Shown here piece by piece: positions 20,471 to 30,615 of a stretch of DNA of 64,000 bases. Under the pieces are notes generated by a model that saw only the letters and a program-made list of their open reading frames with translations, was not told the DNA's origin and searched no databases. Where the stretch lies: the NCBI RefSeq assembly GCF_900120175.1, contig NZ_FQLF01000002.1:434001-498000 (forward strand), given 5' to 3'. The stretch is from Oceanicoccus sp. KOV_DT_Chl (GTDB lineage: Bacteria; Pseudomonadota; Gammaproteobacteria; Pseudomonadales; Dasaniaceae). A program made the position numbers and the translations under genes. Each line of letters starts with the position of its first letter. Position 1 is the stretch's first letter.

Positions 20471-21758
20471 ATGCCCCGTCAGAGTTAAGCGAACAGCAAC
20501 TTTTAGCCCTCGATAAACAATATATCTGGCACCCCTATGCCTCGATGATTGATGCGCCACCAGTATTTCCCGTGGTTTCTGCACAAGGCGTTAAACTCAA
20601 ACTCGCTGATGGTCGCGAGTTAATTGATGGCATGTCATCCTGGTGGTCGGCGATCCACGGCTACAATAACCCAGTGCTGAATCAAGCGGCAAAGGATCAG
20701 TTGGATGATATGTCCCATGTGATGTTTGGTGGTATCACTCACCCACCGGCGGTAAAACTGGCAAAATTACTGGTTGATATTACCCCCCGACTTTAAATAA
20801 GGTGTTTTTCAGTGACTCGGGGTCCGTGGCCGTTGAAGTGGCCATCAAGATGGCCATCCAATACTGGTACTCTATCGGCCGCCCGGAAAAACATCGATTA
20901 CTCACTCTCAAAGGCGGCTATCACGGCGATACCTTTGGTGCGATGGCGACCTGTGACCCTGTCACCGGCATGCACCATATGTTCAGTGATGTGCTGCCAC
21001 AGCACTTTTTTGCTGACAGACCCCAAAGCCAATTTGGCCAGATACTGGCTGATGGCGACATAGATAGTTTTAAACACTTAATCGAACAACAGCACCACTG
21101 CCTGGCAGCGGTGATACTGGAGCCTATCGTACAAGGGGCTGGCGGCATGCATTTCTATGCAGCCGAATACCTCAGGCAAGTACGACAATTATGTGACCAC
21201 TATGACGTGTTATTAATATGCGATGAAATTGCCACCGGCTTTGGACGTACCGGCAAATTATTTGCCTGCGAACATGCCGCAATCGAACCGGATATTTTGT
21301 GTTTAGGTAAATGCCTTACTGGCGGCTATTTATCACTGGCTGCCACACTGTGTAACGATAAAGTCAGCACAGGTATTTGTGAGGGTGAAGCGGCTGCATT
21401 AATGCATGGCCCCACTTTTATGGCCAACCCGCTGGCGACAGCCATTGCGTTTACCAGTGTAGAGCTATTACTCGCGCAGGATTGGCAGGGGGTTGTAGCG
21501 AATCTGGAAGCCCAACTAACAGCCGGCTTAGCGCCAGCCAGAGCGCTACCAGGCGTTGCAGATGTCAGAGTCTTAGGAAGCCTGGGAGTAATCGAACTCA
21601 AACAAGCGGTGGATATGGCAGATATTCAACAGCGTCTGGTCGACCAGGGTATTTGGCTGCGCCCCTTTGGTAAACTGCTGTACACCATTCCGCCCTACAT
21701 TATTTCGGACGAAGAAATACAGCAATTATGCGCGGGCATGATTGCGGCTATACGTTGA
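20471..21758 (+). CDS. bioA: Adenosylmethionine-8-amino-7-oxononanoate transaminase BioA (two frame breaks)
   Basis: BioA transfers the amino group of S-adenosylmethionine to KAPA in biotin synthesis; it is a fold-type I PLP enzyme. Conserved segments are [49 protein letters not shown], the PLP Asp in [12 protein letters not shown] and the Schiff-base Lys in [11 protein letters not shown]. The frame breaks in a C6 run (20783-20788), where a seventh C restores [13 protein letters not shown]. Conserved BioA sequence also runs upstream of the first in-frame ATG: adding one T at 20485-20486 links it to ATG 20471. The rest of the biotin operon is not adjacent. Biotin supply also serves the oadA product nearby. 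Confidence 0.92.
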
Positions 21759-21950
21759 TTATTTATCTAACACTTATTGCCAATGACTACACTGAATACA
21801 CAAATCATTATTGTTTTATTGGTATCGATAGTAATTAAGCAATGTTTCGACAGTGAACCGGAACATCTAAAATGATTTCACTTTTTAAAGAGACCAGAAA
21901 AAGCACTTCTAGCAAATACACCTGTTAACAACGCTCAAACAGTAAAAACG

Positions 21951-22154
21951 TTAGAGATTACCGTTGGCTTCCTGATGTGCTTCGCCGCTCTTTTCCAGCT
22001 GAATACGCTTGTAGATCTCTTCACGGTGAACTTGTACGTGTTTTGGCGCGTCAATGCCAATACGCACTTGATTCCCTTTTACACCCAATACGGAAACGGT
22101 TACTTCGTCACCGATAATCAGGTTCTCACCAATCCTACGCGTTAAAATTAGCAT
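21951..22154 (-). CDS. csrA: Carbon storage regulator CsrA
   Basis: A 67-residue RNA-binding regulator that binds GGA motifs in mRNA hairpins and controls translation and stability. The protein begins [20 protein letters not shown] and has the second RNA-binding strand [10 protein letters not shown] (Arg44-type residue), so both RNA contacts are kept. An AGAGA ribosome binding site sits 5 nt before the ATG. It stands alone between bioA and a divergent TonB receptor, as is common. Possible targets or sponge RNAs elsewhere in this window are discussed in the findings. Confidence 0.97.
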   Translation of the reverse strand: MLILTRRIGENLIIGDEVTVSVLGVKGNQVRIGIDAPKHVQVHREEIYKRIQLEKSGEAHQEANGNL

Positions 22155-22303
22155 GCAATTCTCTCTTTTTTTGCGAGTTACGCGGCCAGTATATATTGAC
22201 TGTTCGCCACATTCACCTAAAAGTTACATGTGAATAATGGTGATTAAAAAAAGTTTTTTATTACCTTCTCACTAAACAAGACTACTCAATTTCGGCAGCC
22301 AAC

Positions 22304-24655
22304 GTGTACACTGGCGCCCTAAAAATAACCAATGCTGGTGATCACTGCTTGTTACTTAAAGTCCAAATTTCGCTTGCTATTGCAACCTGGTGGCGCACCT
22401 GCCTGACTGGCAAGGCGTTATTACTAGCGGTACTAACTGGTCAGCCATTGCTGGCCACGGCGTCGCAATTGGAAGAAGTGACTGTCACTGCTCAAAAAAG
22501 ACCACAAAATGTACAAATGGTCCCGCTAGCTATCACTGCTATAACCGCCGCTGATCTTAATAAAAATCGCATCCAGACCCTCAGCAATATTACCGCTATG
22601 ACCCCCAACGTCCAGGCGGCGCTACCCAATGGCGAGGTTCTCCCGATATTCTCTATCCGGGGTATCTCAATGGCTGACTACAGCGTCAATCAATCCAGTC
22701 CGATTGGTGTTTATCTGGATGAAGTATATCTCAGTAGTAATTACAGCCACGGGCTGCAAACCTTTGATGTAGACAGAATTGAAGTATTAAGAGGACCGCA
22801 AGGGACCCTATATGGCAAAAACACCACGGCAGGCGCTATAAATATTATCAGCAAAACGCCAGACTTTAGCGCAGATGGCTTTCTGACGCTAGGCATCGGT
22901 AACTACCAGCAGCAGACGATCGACGCGGCTTACGAAACACCACTGATCGAGCAGCAATTGTCTGCGCGACTAGCCCTTAGCGCCAAACAGGCAGAGGGCT
23001 TTGCAGAAAATCATACCCCCGGAGCGAAAGATTTAAGCGCTACTGACCGGCATGCGTTAAGACTTACAATCAATTATCAGGCCAGCGAACAGTGGTCTGC
23101 CGTACTGAAACTAAACAGCGGCCGCAGCCAGCCGGAAACCCAGGCGGTAATTCCCAATGCGACCTTTAATGGCATTGATTATCTCAGCGCACAACTTGCA
23201 GCGGCCAATCAGCCGTTTTATACCCGCCCCGACAGTTACGACAGTTTTGATGCAGACTCCAATAAAGTTGACACCACCGACATCAAAACCGATGGTGGCT
23301 CGTTAACCGTTAGTTACGATAGTGGCCAGCATACCTTAACGTCTATCAGCGGTTTTTATCGTGGTGATTATGATCACCGTGCCGACAGTGACGGTACCCC
23401 GCAACAACTATTGGAGATTGATTATCTCAGCGAACTCAAGCAGTGGAGTCAGGACCTTCGTATCAGCAGCAACCACTCCGATACGCTGTGGTATACCGTA
23501 GGTTTGTATTTCAATAAAGAACAAATCGAGACTGACGTTAGCTATGATTATTATCACGGTTTGCAATCCATAGTGCCTAACTTTGTTGCACCACTTACTG
23601 GTATTGTTAGTGGTTTCAGCCAAATTCAACGTTATGAGCAAGAGCGCAGCAGCCAAGCGATATACGGGGAAATGAGCTTTAAACTGAACACGGCAGCTAC
23701 TCTTACCAGCGGCCTGCGCTATACCGAAGATAAAAACAGCCAGTTTAATGTTCACAGCTATATCACTGACTACGATCAAATACCGCAGTTTGGCCTAATC
23801 CCTTTCACTGCCCCTTACGACCCTAATGCCGTTCATCCGAGGCAACAATTTACCGACCGGGAATGGAGCGGCAAGCTGGCACTCGATTATCAATGGGATG
23901 ATCGGCACTTGTTCTATGCTAGCTATAACCGCGGTTATCGCAGCGGTGCGTTTAATGGTGCCGCCACCACTGATGCCTCCGAGTTAACACCGGTAGAGCC
24001 GGAATACGTCAACGCCTATGAACTAGGAATAAAAGGCGAAACGGAAAATGGCAGAGTCCGTTATAACACTGCTTTGTTCTACTATGACTACCGCAACCAG
24101 CAATTTATTAATGTAGTGGGTACACGACAGTTACTGGATAGTGCAGACCGCTCCACCGTCCGAGGTCTAGAGCTCGAATTGCATGCCATCGCCACTTCCG
24201 CGCTAACGATTCACCTAGGTCTTGGCTGGCTGGACTCAGAATACAAAAACGGCCCCAATCTGGATGCGCAAGGGCAAAGTTGGGATTTATCCAGTAACCA
24301 ACTGATCGCCGCCCCCGATTACAATGCTAACCTCGCGGCAGACTATGCACTCGATCTGGCAAGTCTTACCCTCTTTGCCCACCTTGACCTTAATTATCAA
24401 GACCAACAATGGTTTACCGCTTTTAATGACACTGCCGGTTACGAAGACATTAGCCAAGCTAGCTACACATTGGTTAATGCGCAACTAGCTATCCAGCCAC
24501 ATAATAGCCCGCTAATAATTACGGTATGGGGTAAAAATCTGGGTGATAAAAGCTACAAAACTTACGCTATTAACCTCAGCGAAAGTTTTGGCTATCACTA
24601 TACAATGTACGGACCTCCGCGGACATTTGGCATTGATGCTAGCTGGCAATTTTGA
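22304..24655 (+). CDS. TonB-dependent outer-membrane receptor
   Basis: A 783-residue receptor. A hydrophobic leader (about 15-50) is followed by a TonB box region (LEEVTVTAQKRPQNVQ), a plug domain with FSIRGIS, PIGVYLDEVY and DVDRIEVLRGPQGTLYGKNTTAGAIN, and a 22-strand barrel ending in TFGIDASWQF with the terminal Phe that directs outer-membrane insertion. It belongs to the large receptor group with PxVQAAxPNG and TLYGKNTTAG that is abundant in marine gammaproteobacteria and sphingomonads; the substrate is unknown. Start is GTG at 22304, preceded by an AT-rich leader. It faces the hybrid kinase gene on the opposite strand, the two stop codons 39 bp apart. Confidence 0.92.
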   Translation: MYTGALKITNAGDHCLLLKVQISLAIATWWRTCLTGKALLLAVLTGQPLLATASQLEEVTVTAQKRPQNVQMVPLAITAITAADLNKNRIQTLSNITAMTPNVQAALPNGEVLPIFSIRGISMADYSVNQSSPIGVYLDEVYLSSNYSHGLQTFDVDRIEVLRGPQGTLYGKNTTAGAINIISKTPDFSADGFLTLGIGNYQQQTIDAAYETPLIEQQLSARLALSAKQAEGFAENHTPGAKDLSATDRHALRLTINYQASEQWSAVLKLNSGRSQPETQAVIPNATFNGIDYLSAQLAAANQPFYTRPDSYDSFDADSNKVDTTDIKTDGGSLTVSYDSGQHTLTSISGFYRGDYDHRADSDGTPQQLLEIDYLSELKQWSQDLRISSNHSDTLWYTVGLYFNKEQIETDVSYDYYHGLQSIVPNFVAPLTGIVSGFSQIQRYEQERSSQAIYGEMSFKLNTAATLTSGLRYTEDKNSQFNVHSYITDYDQIPQFGLIPFTAPYDPNAVHPRQQFTDREWSGKLALDYQWDDRHLFYASYNRGYRSGAFNGAATTDASELTPVEPEYVNAYELGIKGETENGRVRYNTALFYYDYRNQQFINVVGTRQLLDSADRSTVRGLELELHAIATSALTIHLGLGWLDSEYKNGPNLDAQGQSWDLSSNQLIAAPDYNANLAADYALDLASLTLFAHLDLNYQDQQWFTAFNDTAGYEDISQASYTLVNAQLAIQPHNSPLIITVWGKNLGDKSYKTYAINLSESFGYHYTMYGPPRTFGIDASWQF

Positions 24656-24694
24656 TTCGAAACTGACATTTTATACACGCTGTGAGCACGCCGC

Positions 24695-27105
24695 TCAGCT
24701 GGATTGTCGATCAGAATATTGCCGCTCCAACACCCGCTGTAAATCCGCACGCCGCACTGGCTTCACCATAAAATCATTCATACCAACCTCCATACAGTGC
24801 CGCCGCACCTCAGGGTCACTGTTAGCTGTCACGGCAATAATAGGCGTGCTGATACCGCGCTGGCGAATCCAGCGGGTAGCAGTGATACCATCCATTACCG
24901 GCATTTGGACATCCATCAAAATCAGGTCATAAACGCAATCTGCCAAACGCGCTAGCGCTTCCTGGCCAGAATGAACCACTTCGACCTCGTAACCCAAATT
25001 GCTAACTAAACGCTGCAGTACCTGCGCATTAATCACATTATCTTCAACCACCAACAGTGTGCCTACAGGCTTCCCTTCCGCAACCGGAACCTCAACCCTT
25101 TCAGTATCCAGCGACAGCGGTACACGAATATGCACATTGGTACCAGCACCGGGCTCTGAATCAATCACAAAGTCAGCAGCCAATAATTCACTGATGCGAT
25201 AACACAGCGTTAAGCCCAGCCCCAACCCTTCTGACTGACGTTCAAGGCCTCGGCTCACTTGCACAAAAGAATTAAACATTTCCTTTTGTTGCTCGTTGGT
25301 CATTCCACAACCAGTATCCCTAACATCAATATTGAGCGCCTGATCCACCTCGTTCCAACTAACACTGAATTCAATCTGCCCCAGCTCAGTGTACTGACAA
25401 GCATTTTCCAGAACCGACCGCAACATATGCTCAAGAAAATAGGCATCACCGGTCACCACAGCAGGCAGTTGCCCACCAGCATCGGCTGGTAGTAAATAGA
25501 CGAAGTTGACCTCGGGATGTACCTGATTGGCAACAGCGGCAGCCAACCGATCCAATAACGGCCTGATCTCAAAATCTACTGTAGTCAGCTGTAAATTTTC
25601 GTCATCGGTTTCAGCCAGTAACACCAAATTATCAACCTGCGTCCGCAACCGTGCTGCTCCATAGCTGATATAGTCCAGAAGATCTTTTTTAAGAAATTCA
25701 TCTTCGCTATCATTCCATTGCTCAACCGAGGACACGATAGAGTGAAGGGGCGTTCGCAGCTCATGACTCACCATCCGCAAAAAATCACTTTTACGTTGGT
25801 TTTCCTCCTCCGAAATCTTCAAGGCTGCCTGCAACTTGATATTAGCCTGCTGCTCGGTAGCCATCGCCCTATGCTCTACATCTATAGACTGTTGCAGCGC
25901 AACTTCCTTCTGCTTCCTAAGCAGCGTAATCCTATCGGCCAGGGCCAACGCTAACAGCAGCATATCAAACGTTTGCGCCACCACTGTCACCAGATAGCTG
26001 TCACGTACCAACGGCGGAAACCCGAACAAATGCAGAATTGAGACCACAGTTCCCGAAAATAAAATCAAAAAGGCCGCGACAAAATAGCGTGCAGGTTTAT
26101 AGCCTTCACTTAATCGCAGCAGACCGACAAAGAGTCCAAATATAATCCACACAGAACTGCCGATACCATACAACACCATATACTGGCCGGGTGACATAAA
26201 GGGCAAACAAAACAACAGTAAAAAGCCAATTGCAACAAATGTATAGGCAAACTTGGTCAGCCACGGATGATGCTTGGGCAACTCTAGAAAGTGAATAAAA
26301 TACAGGGTATTAAAAGTAATCGTGAGAAAAAAAGTGGGGATAACCAAGGTATAGCTATACCAATTAAATAACTGTGCAAAGCCATTAAATGTACCTGACC
26401 AAGCAATAAACGAACTCGTCAGATACGCAGCATAATAGAGATAGCTTCTATCTTTTATAGATATACCGATAAATAAATTATAAAGCGCCAACATCACCAT
26501 AGCGCCTAAACAGCCGATAATAATTAAATTATTATTCGAAATTGCCTGCTGATAATGCTGTCTGGCGACGACTTCAACAACAGGTAAGCCAGAAAAATAC
26601 CGGCTTTCAATTAACATTAAAATTTCTAACTGCTCACCTGGCTGCAAATCAAAATCTACACCATAGTGCAAGTTGTACTGGTAGGGTAAAGATATCCCGC
26701 ATGGAAATGACTGACACCCTGCGGGCGATAAAGATAGACATGAACGCGATCAATCAGAGCATTAAACGGGCTAAGTACCCACTCTTTATTCTTAGTCTGA
26801 TTATCTATTTTTGTATACAACCAGTAACTGCCACCCGCGACTTGATCTACCTGATCGACCTTTTTTAAATTGGCAACAAACGCAGCGGGGTCAACTGGAG
26901 CGATGGGGGCATCCGTGGCTACATCAGACATTTCACGACTGCCGGGCGCAGCTAAATACAAGCCCCCGGAGCGGGCTAATATTTCTATTTCCGTATCCGT
27001 CTCGGTTAGCACAATGGCCGATTCAGTGCCGTAAACTGAAAAAGACAGTAGCAGAAATAAATACATTAAATTGCGATGCAACATTGACCAACCTTTATTC
27101 TGCAT
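24695..27105 (-). CDS. 7TMR-DISM hybrid sensor histidine kinase with receiver domain (one frame break)
   Basis: Joining two frames gives one protein of about 800 residues. It has a signal peptide and a periplasmic 7TMR-DISM extracellular domain, then seven membrane spans. A short coiled coil, the HisKA domain (FLRMVSHELRTPLHS, phospho-His) and the ATPase (N-box LENACQYTEL, DTGCGMT, GLGLGLTLC) follow. A C-terminal receiver (LVVEDNVINAQVL, phospho-Asp in LILMDVQMPVMDG, FMVKP) closes the protein. DISM sensors usually detect a carbohydrate or small ligand outside the cell. The break is in a G3 run at 26684-26686; one base restores YLYPYQYNLHYGVDF. The output receiver may pass phosphate to a separate partner not visible here. 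It is convergent with a TonB receptor. Confidence 0.88.
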
Positions 27106-27301
27106 CTCACTCTATAATGTCACTCAAGTAAGATAAATAACCACCTAACAAAATAGCTCCTATATTTGACTAGGGGCAATGCTAATGCAAGCCCAGTTCT
27201 CATTGTTGAGCGGGCGGGCTACTATGTTACATCGACAAAAACAGCAGTCTCGGTGGTAACAAGATTAACAAGCAACGGTAAACAGCGGTCAGTTTTAATC
27301 C

Positions 27302-27784
27302 ATGGATAATTTAGCCACTTACAACCGGGTTCCCTCACTCGAATCCAAAACCATCAAAGCGAGCTTTATTTTAGTTTACAGTCTATTGCTGCTGGCTATC
27401 ATCGGCAGCTTGGCTGCTACCTTAGTCTTTCCTGATATTTCACACTATCTAATCTCAGGTGCAATCGCAGCAACCATTCTCTACAGCGCTATCGCGTATC
27501 TCGACGCCAGACGAAAACGGCATTGCCAGTTTTGTAAACAAACACTGAGCTCCGTCATCCGCCCACTACTACTCAATTCACAATACCTGAACATGCAGGG
27601 TAAAAAACATGGGGATTACTTCATCACTCACGGTTCCTGGGGCTTAATCCCATTCAAAAAACGCTGGGTAAAAATTTCCAATCATTCCATGAGCTGCCAC
27701 CATTGTCGACTGATTGAAGAGGGCTACAAACCAATGTACCAACCTTTATCCCCGGAAGAACTGGCTAAATTTCAATCGAAATAG
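27302..27784 (+). CDS. Two-span membrane protein with CxxC pairs, unknown function
   Basis: A 160-residue protein not recognised by name. It has two membrane segments (about 20-45 and 52-72). A soluble C-terminal part follows with HCQFCKQ and, further on, CHHC, two CxxC pairs that could hold one zinc ion. The basic segment RRKR right after the second span places the C-terminal domain in the cytoplasm. It is the gene before the small secreted protein and two-component system, separated from them by a 140-bp promoter region, and probably is not in their operon. Confidence 0.6.
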   Translation: MDNLATYNRVPSLESKTIKASFILVYSLLLLAIIGSLAATLVFPDISHYLISGAIAATILYSAIAYLDARRKRHCQFCKQTLSSVIRPLLLNSQYLNMQGKKHGDYFITHGSWGLIPFKKRWVKISNHSMSCHHCRLIEEGYKPMYQPLSPEELAKFQSK

Positions 27785-27830
27785 CCTATCTGAAGCCAAA
27801 AATCTGAAATTTATCAAAAAACCTGTATTT

Positions 27831-27848
27831 CATTCAGCTTGCATTCAG
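27831..27848 (+). promoter_or_regulatory. Direct repeat CATTCAG-N4-CATTCAG, candidate OmpR-family regulator site
   Basis: Two CATTCAG copies start 11 bp apart (27831 and 27842), the one-turn spacing used by OmpR/PhoP-family dimers. They sit in place of a -35 box ahead of CATAAT at 27860-27865 and 77 bp before the small secreted protein. The response regulator encoded 500 bp downstream belongs to this family, so local control is a reasonable inference. Confidence 0.5.
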
Positions 27849-27924
27849 TTTCGGTAGTCCATAATCCTTTCAAACTTAAACGAAACCAATAAATTTAACG
27901 ACTTACCCATCTGGAGTGTTAACA

Positions 27925-28200
27925 ATGAAACTATCAACTTTTAGCAAAGCGATTATTACAGCTGCGGCTTTAACGGTAAGCGCTGGCGCTTTTGCTGCGA
28001 AACCAACCAGTATCAAGTACATTGAAGACATCGTAGTCTCCAATGACCTGATTTATTCACACTATGTTGTTAAATGTTCTAATGGCGTAGATGCTGACAT
28101 CTCTGCCTGGGATAACCGTAAGAAATGGTGCGTAGGTAAAGGCGGTCAGGACGACTGCAGCAAAAAGCAAATCAAGACTGCCAAGGCTGTTTGCAAGTAA
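27925..28200 (+). CDS. Small secreted protein with conserved cysteines, unknown function
   Basis: A 91-residue precursor with a clear Sec signal peptide (MKLSTFSKAIITAAALTVSAGAFA, cut after AFA). The mature part of about 67 residues has Cys in KCSNG, WCVG, DDCSK and AVCK, four in all, so two disulfides are likely in the periplasm. No family name is recognised. ATG 27925 has GGAG 9 nt upstream. A strong terminator follows at once, so it forms its own short transcript. The two-component genes begin 140 bp further on, and a direct repeat fitting their regulator precedes it. A periplasmic accessory or output of that system is an inference, not a demonstrated role. Confidence 0.7.
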   Translation: MKLSTFSKAIITAAALTVSAGAFAAKPTSIKYIEDIVVSNDLIYSHYVVKCSNGVDADISAWDNRKKWCVGKGGQDDCSKKQIKTAKAVCK

Positions 28201-28224
28201 AATTCCTAGCTACAACCGTATGTA

Positions 28225-28257
28225 AAACGGCAAGCCTCCATGGCTTGCCGTTTTTTT
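28225..28257 (+). terminator. Rho-independent terminator after the small secreted protein
   Basis: A stem of AAAACGGCAAGCC with its complement GGCTTGCCGTTTT around a 5-nt loop, followed by a T7 run. It begins 25 nt after the stop codon, isolating this gene from the two-component genes downstream. Confidence 0.9.
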
Positions 28258-28342
28258 ATGCTCTGAAGCCGCTACGAGTCCCCGCAACACCCTGCTACAA
28301 TCAAACAAAACCCATCCATAACTCGAAAAAGTCTCAATCCTA

Positions 28343-29020
28343 ATGCGCATATTGATCGTTGAAGATGAACACCATATCCGCCAGCAATTAAGCGCTGCAT
28401 TACAAAGTAATGGCTTTGCTGCCGACGCTGCGGCAGATGGCAAAGAAGGCCTGTTTATGGCTGACCAGTACCCCTATGATCTGGCGATTATTGATATAGG
28501 CTTGCCAGGCATGACCGGTATCGAGCTCATCCGGACAATTCGCCAACAAGGTAAAACTTACCCGGTGTTGATATTAACCGCCAGGGGTGACTGGCAGGAT
28601 AAAGTGGAAGGACTGGAAGCGGGTGCCGACGACTATGTCGTTAAACCATTCCACATGGAAGAAGTGATCGCCAGAGTCAATGCGTTGCTCCGCCGGAGTG
28701 CCGGTAGCGCTACCCCGATACTCGAATACCCTCCACTAACCATTGATACCGCCAGCAAAACCGCGCATCTCAATGGCGAAACGATGACCCTTACCAGCTA
28801 TGAGTACAACACTCTGGAGTATTTAGCGCATCATGCTGGTAAAGTGATATCAAAGACGGAGCTAACCGAGCATCTCTATAGTCAGGACTTTGACCGTGAT
28901 AGCAACGTAATCGAAGTCTTTATTGGGCGCTTGCGTAAAAAGATCGATCCAGACAACCAACTCAAACCCATCGCCACCATTCGCGGCCAAGGTTATCGAT
29001 TTACTCTGGAACCGAAATAA
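28343..29020 (+). CDS. PhoP/QseB-like response regulator (OmpR family)
   Basis: A 225-residue regulator: receiver domain 1-115 with acidic pair (VEDE), phospho-Asp in LAIIDIGLPGMTG, Thr in LILTARGD and Lys in VVKPFH. A winged-helix DNA-binding domain follows (about 130-222, NVIEVFIGRLRKKI and TIRGQGYRF). The sequence is closest to the PhoP branch. It is followed 12 nt later by its kinase gene, with a GAGGAAAGG site. A small secreted protein lies just upstream behind a terminator. The likely signal, by analogy with PhoQ, would be divalent cations or membrane stress, but this cannot be read from sequence. Confidence 0.92.
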   Translation: MRILIVEDEHHIRQQLSAALQSNGFAADAAADGKEGLFMADQYPYDLAIIDIGLPGMTGIELIRTIRQQGKTYPVLILTARGDWQDKVEGLEAGADDYVVKPFHMEEVIARVNALLRRSAGSATPILEYPPLTIDTASKTAHLNGETMTLTSYEYNTLEYLAHHAGKVISKTELTEHLYSQDFDRDSNVIEVFIGRLRKKIDPDNQLKPIATIRGQGYRFTLEPK

Positions 29021-29032
29021 GAGGAAAGGTAA

Positions 29033-30370
29033 ATGCTTAACACTCTGTTTGGCCGTTTGTTTATTTCCAGCCTATTGGTACTAGGTTTATTTTTCGGATT
29101 TATTGCCTATATCATTCATCAACTTAACCTTGAACACACCTACAGCACAAAACAGGAGCAGCTACGATTACAAAATTATGTACTGGTTTCTTCTGCCAGT
29201 CTGGGCGATGACAACATTGAGTTACCGGATGAACTACGGGAACCACGTTTTGATGACTTTGAATCCGGCCTCTACGGTTTTGTCAGCAGCGGCAATAAAA
29301 TTTACTGGTCATCGTACTCCGCTCACAACCTGGAACTGGATACGCAACTGCTCAAAACGGATTTCACCCAATCCGGCCAAAACCAATTCGTCATTAAATC
29401 CCATTATTTTATTTATCATTACAGCGTACAGTGGGAGCTGGAAAATGATGAACCGCAATTATTTACTTTTAGCGTGCTCGAAGACAGCCGCCCCACTATG
29501 GAAACGCTGGAAGATTTTCGCGGCAGCTTACACCGCTGGCTAGTAGCCATCGGCATACTACTGATTACTATCCTGCTGCTTATTATGCGCTGGGGTACAA
29601 AACCATTGCGCCAGCTAGCAAAAAATTTAAAACAAATAGAAAAAGGCGAAAAAGACACTGTAGAGGGACACTTCCCCAAGGAATTACACCGCATTACCAG
29701 TAACCTCAACCAACTCATCAGCACGGAACGATTACAGCGGGAACGTTATCACAACACGTTGGCCGATCTGGCTCACAGTCTTAAAACACCGCTGGCAGTT
29801 ATTCAAACAGAACTCGAGAGCAATACGGATACCGACAAAGCGCTCATCGCAGAACAAACCCAGCGCATGGATGAAATCATCACCCATCAATTGCAACGCG
29901 CTGTATTGGCCAGCTCCCATCAGCTCATTGCCAGTGTTGATGTTAAAACCTGTGTCGATCGATTAACCAGCGCAATGGCTAAAGTGTATGCGGAAAAAAA
30001 TATTCAGTTCTCTCTCGACCTAAACCCCAATAGCCAATTCAAAGGTGACCAACGCGACCTGATGGAAATACTGGGCAACCTGCTCGACAATGCTTGCAAG
30101 GCCTGCCAACAACAGATCAAAATAAAAACCACCATCACTGCCAATATATTGCGTATAGAAATACATGACGACGGCAGAGGCATTGCTAAGGAACAGCGCC
30201 AACTATTAGTACAACGCGGGCAACGAGCCGATACCCGCCACACTGGGCAAGGCATTGGACTTGATGTAGTCAGTGATATTGTCGATAGCTACCAGGGAAA
30301 GCTTCAAATTGAAGAATCTGAGTTAGGCGGCGCATTGATTAGTATCGAGCTACCCACAATGGTGGATTAA
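29033..30370 (+). CDS. PhoQ-like sensor histidine kinase
   Basis: A 445-residue kinase with two membrane spans (about 9-30 and 168-188) flanking a periplasmic sensor of some 135 residues. That sensor contains an acidic stretch (IELPDELREPRFDDFESG), as in PhoQ-type sensors where acidic residues meet the membrane through divalent cations. The cytoplasmic part has HAMP-like linker, HisKA with DLAHSLKTPLAV (phospho-His; close to the PhoQ motif), and ATPase motifs GNLLDNACKAC, DDGRGI and GQGIGLDVV. It is operon-coupled to the response regulator gene. No unusual truncation is seen. Confidence 0.9.
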   Translation: MLNTLFGRLFISSLLVLGLFFGFIAYIIHQLNLEHTYSTKQEQLRLQNYVLVSSASLGDDNIELPDELREPRFDDFESGLYGFVSSGNKIYWSSYSAHNLELDTQLLKTDFTQSGQNQFVIKSHYFIYHYSVQWELENDEPQLFTFSVLEDSRPTMETLEDFRGSLHRWLVAIGILLITILLLIMRWGTKPLRQLAKNLKQIEKGEKDTVEGHFPKELHRITSNLNQLISTERLQRERYHNTLADLAHSLKTPLAVIQTELESNTDTDKALIAEQTQRMDEIITHQLQRAVLASSHQLIASVDVKTCVDRLTSAMAKVYAEKNIQFSLDLNPNSQFKGDQRDLMEILGNLLDNACKACQQQIKIKTTITANILRIEIHDDGRGIAKEQRQLLVQRGQRADTRHTGQGIGLDVVSDIVDSYQGKLQIEESELGGALISIELPTMVD

Positions 30371-30615
30371 CTCGCAACTTGGTAATTTTAACAACTTCGA
30401 CTGTCATCGGGCTCAACATGCTTAGATCGTTCTTTTGCAATCAACATTGAATGCGAAGCAAAACCTTTTTTGGGCTAATATTTTTAGTCGTATTTTTTAA
30501 AATGGCCCACACATCAGCTATGCTCTACCTTGATAAAAAAACAAAGATAAAAAATAGGCCTCGGCTGACGAAATTAACAGAAAATTGCCCGCAGAAGCAA
30601 CGATAGGCGCAGTAT

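Noticed and set aside
21759-21950. Structured RNA or terminator between bioA and csrA
   Set aside because: No stable hairpin followed by a T run was found on either strand.
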